DNA of 64,000 nucleotides. It comes from Edolisoma coerulescens. Lineage: Eukaryota > Chordata > Aves > Passeriformes > Campephagidae. Shown one piece after another: positions 54,528-64,000 of this stretch (position 1 is its first letter; each line of letters opens with the position of its first letter). The stretch is from the NCBI GenBank assembly GCA_013397115.1, contig VWZW01002320.1, forward strand, positions 3,477,062 through 3,541,061, given 5' to 3'. The position numbers were made by a program, and so were the translations under genes. The notes below the pieces were generated by a model, which was not told the origin of the DNA, ran no database searches, and saw nothing but the letters and a program-made list of their open reading frames with translations.

Positions 54528-54580
54528 CACATGGGGTAGCCCTGGTACCTTTCAAGCACATGGGGTAACCCCAGTACCTT
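54528..54580. repeat. 29-bp tandem duplication, two copies
   Basis: The core cacatggggta followed by ccc or cccc and gtacctt occurs at 54528-54551 and 54557-54580. The copies match at 21 of 24 positions. Confidence 0.85.
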
Positions 54581-57500
54581 GTTCTCAGTCTCCAAGCTCT
54601 TGAGATCCAGGAGCACATATGTGTGCATTCATCAGTACAATAAAAAACCCAAAACCTTAAAAACTGACTGTTTTTTCTGGTCCACAATTAGGTTAAAGAC
54701 TTTGAATAATTAAGTAGAACTGATGCCAAGAATATTCTTTTACAGATATGCTAGAAACTGGTAATATAGGAACCTCAAGAGGCAATTTAAGTGCTATCAC
54801 GATTCCCTGGAACACCAAAAGGAGGGATGCAACTGTTTTTCCTACAGCAAAAAAGGGTGAAAGGTTCAGCCTGAAAATACATGTGTGGTCTGGTAATTGC
54901 CATGTGTAAAAAGCATGAACTAGAGGATTACACAGACAGAGAGGGACAGTAAATCATACAGATGTAAAAGCATGTTACCACTCAAGCTAGAAATACTGCT
55001 TAAAGCAATTACATTGTCTGTTGGTTTATTTTATTTGCCCTTAATTGAGCATATAAAGAAACAGATCACTACTCAATGCAGACTTCTGATTTGGTGCCTC
55101 ACTGCTTGGATTTGTCTGTGGCCATACAATTATGGATGATCAAATTCAATTGAATGCATTCACTAAGTAGTCACCTTAGCAACAGAAAATTTTTTTAAAA
55201 GTAAAAAAAAAGTCATAGGAGAAAATGTTCTGAAATTATTTATATATTTATATTCTAATATGACATACAATAGCAAGGACAGGCTGATATTTCTAAAAGG
55301 TCAATTTTTTGTGCAAGTAACCAGAAAAACATGAAGTAAGATGAAAAAACCAGAATCTTATATTCCCCACAATTCACAGTCCCAAGAACCGGAGGTTAAG
55401 AGTTTGCATGGACATACTCTAACTCCACCCAGAAAAGGACTCATCTAGGTTTTATGCCAACTCATCAGTCCTCAGCTGGAGAGCTAGGCTATCTTCCTTA
55501 GCTTTATCCAAATCTAAGTTTTCAGTTCCACCCATCTGGGAAAAACTCAAAAGATTTTCTTTATTATACATAGCATGATGAGCATGTGAAAACAGAGGAT
55601 GCTTAATGCAACTTTCTCAAGGAAAAGAATGCAAATTCACCTCTAAGTCTCCTGGGAAACACTCCCATTCAAGAAAACGTGGGGAAAAGGAAAAAGCATA
55701 AAGGATTAAACTTGAAATCTGGTTTGTTTCAATTTCTGCTTTAAGTAGTTGAAGGTTGTGCACCCATCTTTCAAAAGCATTAAATGTGGATGAGACTGAT
55801 TCTCAAACTGGAAAAGGACACAAGACTACTGTCAACTCCAAAAACAGTTATTGAAAAAAAAATCTGCTTTACTGCTGATCTCCGTTGAGACCTCAGATCC
55901 TGTCCAATCTATTCTGGGCTCTAGAAACAGCAGTAAGCAAAATGACATTCATCTAGTTTGCATCTTCCTGCTGTATTCAGAACCAGGCTCAATTGCTCCT
56001 GCAGTAAAGGATGATTTACAATCCTGCTGTCTTTAACAACAGAAAACTTAAATGGAAAAAACCCTCACAAAATCTCCATTATCTATTTTAATCCATCTAG
56101 TAACAAAGAGACCTGAGACTAACTTAGATTTTTAGGCTCCCAGTGGTTTCAGTAGAACTTGGTCTCCTGAAAAGCTCTGAAGAGACCCAGATGCCCAAAT
56201 GCCTTGCATGGCATTTAGTACAGCTGTACTCTGAACCCCCAGGGATGTCCAAGCAGATGCTGAAATACACTCAATAACCTGCCTGGGGGCCAGGAGCAAA
56301 AGATGTTGTATTATGTTTAAAGCATGCCAGGAAAACTTCAGTTGAGAAACTGCACTGTGGGGTAAGATCTTTCCCTATGTTTGCAGGTAAGACAGAGGTA
56401 TAAGTAAAATGTAATTAATTTCAAGGAAAAAATTTAGCAATACTTATTTACAGTGCTTATGGAAAGATATGTTCAGGCTGGTCCCTTCCAAAGGCCAGGC
56501 TGCAATGCAACTGTACTTTAAGTGGCATTTGAAGCCACTTTTCCCACAAAGCACATTTTCCACAAAAGCTTTTCAGTCTCGAAGCCACCTGATGCTGCAG
56601 AGAGGCTACTTTTCCCCACAGCGGGCTAAAGCTGCCTCTCGCAGTGTCTCATTTTGACACTGACAGCTGTTTCTGCAGCAAGACATTACAACACATGCAG
56701 AGGTCAAGACTTGTTTGTGAGTCTCTGCACCACTGACCTCTGAGCGATCACAAGTTTTCCTCAAGAGAAGCTCCACACTGTACCACAGATCACCGGGCTC
56801 TGCCTTGGCATCCAGTGCTCTGGCTGAAAGGCATCCTGGGGCCGAGCTGTAAAAACAAGGCAGCAATAAAAAGGGAAGGGTGAGATGCTCGACATCCAGC
56901 AGCACCCTGCATTACAGCCTCCCAGAACCGCTGCGGACAGCACTCCAGCAAAGGTATTCTGTTTTCATAAAAATCAGGCGCAATTCAAGAAGCTTTAGCT
57001 GGAAGGTTAAGATGGAAGCCACATGCCAAGGAGCACAAGCGTCACAGATTCTTATCCCTGAAGCAAAAAGTAATGATTTAATCTCAAAAGGCAGAAAGGA
57101 GTGGAAGAAGGAAATTGTAGTGGTGAAACCTTGAGCACACTTGGTGGAGGTGAATGGAGATAAGAATCCTGATTCCCTAGAGGTAAACAGGGTTCAAGCA
57201 AAAAGGGAATTTTACTAGGCTGAGCAGAGGATGCCTAAAAAGGAAATTATTTTCCTCCTTTCCATCGACAGAAAGATTGTTCCAGTGACAGAGTTACCAT
57301 GGAAACTGATTTTGAGAATAACAAGAAAGCATTTATGGTACAGAGCTTTTTTTAAAGGATGGTGAACCATCAGCATCCCATTCCCCTAACTGAACCTGAT
57401 AACCTGACCAGATGACCCACAGAACTGAAACAACACATTTTAAAGTGGCATGCAATGGCAGTGCTAAATGGAACAGTCACAGCTTCCTACTGCTGTGCTT

Positions 57501-60500
57501 TTATGACCTCCAAAGCTATGGATATGGGACTCAAAAGTTTCTCCCAGGACACAGCTTTGGCCAGGCTGACTGGCACCACACCTCTCAGCATGCGAAAGCC
57601 AGAGACAGGTGAGCACCTCTGCTCAGGTTAGTTTATTCAGGCTGTTATTTTCTTCTGTGTCATTCAGTTCTACTGTGAAGGAGGTGGTTTTTTCCCCTGG
57701 CAGACTGAAAATTCAGTTGTTAAATGCAAGGGCACGTGGGACTGGCCAAATCTAGGAGGGCAGCACTCCTGCTGCCTTTACAGTTGCAGATTTCGCTCTT
57801 TTCTGTGCCTGCTGCGCAGACCGGGGAAACTGAGAAATGCCTGCTACCCAAGGTAGAGGAGGGAGGAGGGACCTCAACACCTCTCACCACCGTGTTAAAA
57901 TGTTGACTTCAGAGTAGAAGTCATGAGGCTTTTTTCTTCCACTCGGCTTCAGTCTTTCGTCTGCTTTGCATTTACTTTCTATTTTATTTTTATTGCTTCT
58001 CCTTGCACTATGAAGGCTGAGGGATGGGAAGCTGGCCACAGACTTGAAAAGAGAAATACACAAACATGAGCTCTAAAATAAAGGGAATACTGTTCTACTG
58101 GCACTGCCACAAATATTTTTCATGCAAGGCTATCAAGAGCTTTCCAGCTTCCCAGACAGGAGGCTGTTCTCTGCGCACAAGCAGCCAAGGAGCAGTATCT
58201 CTGCTCCCAGCCACCCGCAGCACTGGAGAACAACCTCGCTGCCCCGGCTCCCGGGCCAGCCTCTAACGGCTCAAACCCAAGATAAGATGACACCTGTCAG
58301 GTGGAGCAAAGGCAAGAGGCAAACCCCAGGCTTGATGAGAAAAATACATTAACCTAATCAGATCTAGATGCTTTTTGAAGTTCTCAGAAATCAAGCAAGC
58401 TGTAAGGACTTTATTGCAGAAATGTTTCTTTTTCAAGAAGACAGAACCTTCTGAGCAGAACCATTCTCTGCTGGCTTCTTGGCAAAACTTCTTTAATTTT
58501 GGTAAAAGCTAAGGCCACGTGTCCCTGCTGTTTTTCATGCAAGAGGTGACAGAACTGTGCAATTAGCATTGGCATGGTGTATGAAACTAAAGCCTCTGAA
58601 ATACGTTACCTTGAAAAAAATTACATTATAAAGTAGACAGCTTGACATCAAGGGGTTTCTTTCAGTAACTCCATAATACACCTGTAAGCCTGGTCCTCTG
58701 AATTTTTTAATTTAATTGTAAATTATTGCTTACACTATTGCATACTAGTTCATGATGTAAAAGCACCTATATTAGAGTATGACTATTCACCACTCACTTG
58801 CCAAGGTAAGCATTTGTTAAGGTAAATCTGTCAAAAATAAAGCTGTCTAGAAGAGCACAGAGGGGAACTGCTATCAAAGGTGGATCTCAGCATAGATCTT
58901 ACTTGTCTTACTCATCACTATTGGTTTTTTTATCTGCTCCTTATCAAAAGCTGGATGATGCAGCTGGCGAGTTGGTGTAGAAAATATTTGCGTATCAAGT
59001 CAAGAATCAATACTTTTCACTTATGGTTTTCTGTTTTGGGAAGTTGGTTCAAACCAGAGGTCAGACAATGCCCATTCAGTTGGCTCAAGACTGACAAGGC
59101 AAAAGTCTAAAAAGAACCAAAAAATTTGACATCAAATTCCCTTTTTTTTTCATTTCCCCATGTTCCTACCCAGTTATCAGGCAAATTTGCGTATCAGTGA
59201 AGGCTATCTAACAGGAAATTCTCTCTGTTCCGGTAACTAACATAAGTATTGAAGAAAGAATAAGAATGAAAACACACAACCCCAAAATGCAGATTTTAAA
59301 TCATGCCTACTTGAAAGAGTGAAGACATTATGTCCTACTCAAACATGCACGGTTCTCCTAGGTTTGTACAATCCTCTAATGATTTAAAGTTTATGACAAG
59401 GAAAGGGCTCCTGGACTTTTTTGTTGTTGAAGAAAAAGACAGCTTCAACGATGCGATATCCAATTTTAAACACAACATCTTAAATTGAAGTTTCGATTGT
59501 GAGTCTATTTTCATTTTTACCACCTCCAATCTAAGGTCAGAATAGTAAACCAGCACTTCTATAACATAATTAACTTGAAAGTACCAGAAAAAGTTGATGG
59601 ATTCCAAAGATGGATTTGAAGCTGCTTTCTTCAATGCTTTGTTTGAAGAAAAATTATTCACTGAACCTCTGATGGTAGTTACACCAAAAATGGAACACAT
59701 CATCCAGGCTTCCTGCCTTTCACCAGATGATACAGAGACTGGTGTTCTGGAGCACTTGGTATAGTTTTCTTCAGTGTTATTTCTTACATATCCTTTTCAG
59801 ACAGGTACAGCATCCATGGCCATGGGAACAACAAACAGGTCTGCTGCAGAGCCTTGACTTTTTAAATCACCGATCTCAGGAGCTGACTGACTTTTAAAAC
59901 AATAGTGAAGAGCATACTGCCTAGAATGTACTTCAGGAGAAAAAAAGCCCACAGAAGAATACAGTTTATTATGATGATTAATTGATGTCCATGCAAAAAA
60001 ATTAATCAAAAAGCATTTCTGCCACTGGGAGTATGTCTTTGACCAAGTACAGCATAACAAGGAAAAAAAATCTGATTCAATAGATAATTAATTTTTCTGA
60101 GAAACTGAAAACAAAGTATGAAAATTTGACTTTTATCTTCCTTGAAAAATCCTCCAGAATGCTAGGATCAGCCAGCAGCATTACTTTGCGTGGCTAGTAA
60201 TGATAATGCAAGAAAACATTATGTGATTGACTTTTTTACTCTCCTTTTTTTTCTTAGCAAGAAAGGAAAGAGAGAAAACATGATCATTTTTGCCACTGTA
60301 GACTGGCAATTTTTTTTGCATCTCAACATAAAAATCCCATCTCCAGAATCCCAGTGAGGTGCAGCCTGAAGGAAGATGATATGATCAAAGGTGTCCAGGG
60401 AAAGAGGGGGATGCCTGTAAGACACAGCTTCAGTATGCAAGTGGTAACTCAGGCCCTTTTTAATTCAAACACAACTTCTTGCACCACTGGCTTTCTCTAG

Positions 60501-63500
60501 AAGCCATAATTTTAAACAGCTTTTCCTTTTGCGCTTCAGCAGCAGTGCAGCTGAAGTTCATCATCTCACCTGAAAGTAGGTGCCCCTCGGACGGGTTACA
60601 GGATTTAATTTTGCACTGGTTGCCAGATGAGTAAGGTTTTTTTGAAACAAAAGGATGGAGTATATTTTAAAATTAAGTTTTTCATATGGAAAGGCTCATT
60701 GTTTCTCAGAATAACTTGGGTTTTCATCAAATACTGGAAACAGAAAATTGCCCAGCAGGTTTTGTTCAAAAACTGTTCTTTATAAATACTTCAGCAGGAA
60801 CAGGTTTTTTTGTAAGGAAAATTTTTCTAACTAGGTAGGGTGTGACCACCACATAGCATAAAAACTGTTCATTCATTTGTGAGGCGTTACAAAAGAGTCT
60901 GACGTGACCCTGAGAAGTTCAGTGGTGCTTGTGGTGGTGTTCACAGATCTTTTTGCCCCCTGATCTTCCTGACATGCAACCTTCCGTGCACGCAGTTTCA
61001 AGAGACAAGTCCAACACACAGATAGATGCTTCCCTTCCCGTATGCCTGTGCACTGGAAGGTGTGTGTGCTGACAGAAGTGTCAGCAGGAGGAGGAGTAAG
61101 ACAGACAACCATCTGTACAGACTGCAGTGCTCTGCTTGTTCAGCCTACATGGTTTCTACAAGCAGATCTAAAAGGGAAATGACAGTGGAGGGGTGGGAGA
61201 GAAAACGCAAATAGGACAAGGAGAAAAAGAAGCTCAAGAGAAAGGCTATCCCTGCTGTGAAGGCGGACTCCTTACGCACAAGAATATTTACACAGGAACT
61301 GTGTCTAGATGGCAGCTAACTGCTTGAGATTAGTCGAGGACTTCACTTGTTGAAGTCACCTGTTCCTTCCCACTGAAAGGATGCACACACCATCCCATCT
61401 CAGCCCCAGCAATGCTGCCAGACCCTCACATAACACTCCACCACCATCTATGACATCTTTCCTTCCTCCTCCCACCCCCAGCATGCTCTACACCCCTTCT
61501 CAGGTCCCTAAAGTGGTAGGTGGGAAAGGGAAAGCCTGCATTTATCAGGCAGGCAGCCAAACAGAACAGATAAATCACGAGCTTGTACCAGAGCCCCTCA
61601 GAGTAAACTTAGCTGAAATCACTGGGTAATTAAAGAACACTGGGAGGGAAAAGAAGATAAACAGAAAAATAAGATCATACAAACCTCACCTCTACAAGAA
61701 ACAAGGTGAAGATAAGCACCAGATCCCCTGACTGGTGGAAAGATGCCTGGGTGACAGAAGGACTCTCTAAGGAGCTCTTGCATTGAAGTTCTTAGTCACC
61801 ATCACAAACTGGGTTTCTTTTCCCCGCATTCTCCCAAGCAGTTTCGGTTCCACCTTTGTCACGTAATCACGGCATCACTGTGCCATTTGCATCAGACCCT
61901 GGATTTTCCCTTTTACAACACCCCCAAACAGCAATGACATTTTAGATGATGCATTAGTGAAAGGCTTACCACCTGATTTGTCAAAACCTAAACCTTTATG
62001 ACCGTTAACATTTAACACTGCAAGTACCACAAAGGGAGTCCTAGAGTTGATGCTTGGTGTTGTACAGAGCATGCGGATGGCAAATCAGAAGACAAGGAAG
62101 AATGGGATGTTTCAGGGCAGATATCATCAGCAACTGTCTTTAAGCAAGTAAGGTTTCCTAGTAGATCAGGTAGAAATAAATATTTTCTTCTGTATCTATA
62201 TTGCTTCACAGTGGCCAGTCAACACCAGCCCCAAAGAGCAGGCTTACCCAACACCTCAGCCTAGTATTGTAGAGATAAACTCCTCATGATATTTTGAAAA
62301 GCTGGACCCGATACTGTTCCTGGTACTGTTCAGAGCTACAACTTTGATTTTTACCCATTGCACTACTTTAATTATAAACCTGAATTGTAGTAAGGGCCTG
62401 ACCTCCTGACTTAGCTGTAACAGTTGAAAACATTTACCTTACATGGGCAAAAAAACCTATAGGGCACAAGAAAAAAAGACATATACATAAAATAGCTGTG
62501 ACATAACCACAAGAATAACAGTAGAAGTAAGCACTTCAACTACATGGTTTTCTTGTTAGATTGTTTAGAAATATTTCAGATTCTGTCTCAGGAAAACTCT
62601 GAAAATACACATTGGGACACAAAATCAGCTGGAGTGTTTTCATTTTTGCTATTGGCTAATAGCAAAAAATTTCTCAGAAGGAAAATAATTTTAACTGTTA
62701 CTGACTTGTAACTCAGCAGAAGACAAAAGTCTCAGCTTCCCCTAAAAACTGAAGCGAACACACATCTCAAACCACACAATCCTACATGGTTTCATACAGT
62801 GGGATTTAGCAGTCTGATGCATATCTTTTTAAGAAAAGCTTCCAGAAGTGAGCAGATGCAGCAGTCTCTAAGTATCTTTGAATATACAAGATACACAGAT
62901 TGTCTCTTTTTCTCTCAGAAAGGATCTGGATTTGCTTCTCCTGTTGAAATTCACCTACGCTAAAAATCCAGAATCACAAAAAGGTAGCACAAAATAAATC
63001 TATTCCACTAGAAGAATAAGAATCAGTTTCTGGTAATGCATCACTTCTTCCGTTTCTCTCTTTAGCTGAGAAATTTCTGTTCTGACTGTTCTAAAATTGT
63101 GTCCTTACAGAAGCAGACATATTCTCCCCCCAGGTTTGCTAACCAACACCAGGAGACAGAACAAAAAATAGAGTACAATTGTACATTTGCATTTGTTCTG
63201 TACCTGTAAAACAAACCCAAAATTCTACAAAAATTACATTGCTAGAAATTCCTTGCACTCGAACTACCTAAGTTTTGTGTCCAAAGCATAATGCCTGTGT
63301 TTGATATTTTTAAAGCCAGCTCATGCTGGCTGACTGTAGTATCTCTGGGAAAATCTACCTCAAGTACAGTTATTTAGATGGTATTTATTATATTTAAAGG
63401 TTTTATTACAGTCCACAATGCTTTTACCCTACAGAGAGGAAGCCACAACATTGCAGCTAAACTTACACAGCTGGTCATCTTCGTTTCCCTCTTGAATTTG

Positions 63501-64000
63501 GAAAGTAGCCAAAGCAGTAAAGTCAGTAAGAAACCCTCATCCCCAAAGGTACCAGAGGAAGTCTTGGTGCACAAGCTGCTACAGACCATAAATTACCTGA
63601 GGCTTCTTGACAAGGAGAAGGTCAGCCACATGAAAGTGATTCTCACAGGCAAAAAACTTCTTGTGCTCAATATTCCTTCATACAAACAAGCCTTTTGAGT
63701 CATCATCATCTCTACTGTATGGCAGTTATGTGTTCTCGAACACAGATGTGCCAAGGAGCTTCTCACACCTGTTAGGTGGTACAGAATAGCCACAGAAAAT
63801 CCAAACATTTAGCAAAACCAAAAAAAGACTCACTTGAGAGAGATCTCCCACAGAGAGTAAAAAAACGTTGCCTCTCTACTGTTTCACAGCACAAAATCCA
63901 AGAGCAATCCAACCACCCAAGCTACAGGTGCATCGATAGTTTGGTTTGGCACCAGCAGGGAGCTTTGCTGCCCAGCACCCCCTTCATGGGGCAACAGCCA
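54581..64000. other. Distal upstream flank, no gene recognised
   Basis: AT-rich non-coding sequence. In mammals the gene upstream of TMEM131L is MND1; I looked for its C-terminal exons on the minus strand and saw none. Longer frames, such as 59335-59703 minus (122 codons) and 63378-63698 plus (106 codons), have no recognised family. Confidence 0.5.
62643..62668. repeat. Perfect 11-bp inverted repeat (hairpin)
   Basis: Arms tttttgctatt (62643-62653) and aatagcaaaaa (62658-62668) flank a 4-nt loop ggct. There is no downstream context suggesting a structured RNA gene. Confidence 0.85.

Noticed and set aside
59335..60060. 122- and 87-codon minus-strand frames in neighbouring positions
   Set aside because: They are separated by a stop, have no recognised domain and no supporting splice structure.
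63378..63698. 106-codon plus-strand frame ending KLLVLNIPSYKQAF
   Set aside because: It looks moderately protein-like, but I recognise no family and see no firm gene context; it could be checked by protein search.

Overview
This is vertebrate nuclear DNA, almost certainly from a bird. Three 3' fragments of avian-type CR1 retrotransposons, one avian-style retroviral LTR, AT-rich non-coding sequence with small spliced exons, and an assembly gap inside a CpG-rich patch all fit. No bacterial-type operon, CRISPR array, rRNA or tRNA is visible. Most open reading frames are chance frames in non-coding DNA.

The one gene I can support is on the minus strand: TMEM131L (transmembrane protein 131-like). 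Five consecutive small exons lie at 36001-36044, 8608-8679, 7566-7689, 6395-6511 and 4279-4389. They have consensus splice sites (the last donor is weak) and join in one frame for 156 codons. The product reads as the N-terminal part of TMEM131L, from the acidic stretch after the signal peptide into the first PapD-like/TMEM131-like domain. Exon 1 (start codon and signal peptide) was not found. It most likely lies in the run of Ns at 42988-43766, whose two sides are CpG-rich and carry a GC box. Exons 7 onward should lie to the left of base 1.

Layout: 1-4278 intron 6 (or, under an alternative reading, a retained-intron 3' end at 4234); 4279-8679 a cluster of four exons; 8680-36000 a 27-kb intron 2 with two CR1 fragments and short repeats; 36001-36044 exon 2; 36045 to the gap, intron 1, with a CpG-enriched patch near 40.03-40.45 kb; 42988-43766 the gap and presumed promoter/exon 1; 43767-64000 the upstream flank, with no recognisable exon. 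The flank holds a CR1 fragment next to the presumed promoter, a GATGA microsatellite, a GC- and motif-rich stretch at about 47.3-48.5 kb that looks like a cis-regulatory element, and an LTR remnant at about 53.9 kb.

I did not find a previously undescribed multi-gene system. The best leads are the unsequenced first exon, the possible short read-through isoform at exon 6, the candidate regulatory element with a duplicated composite motif, and the compact LTR with inverted termini. Orthology and family names rest on remembered family sequence, not on a search.
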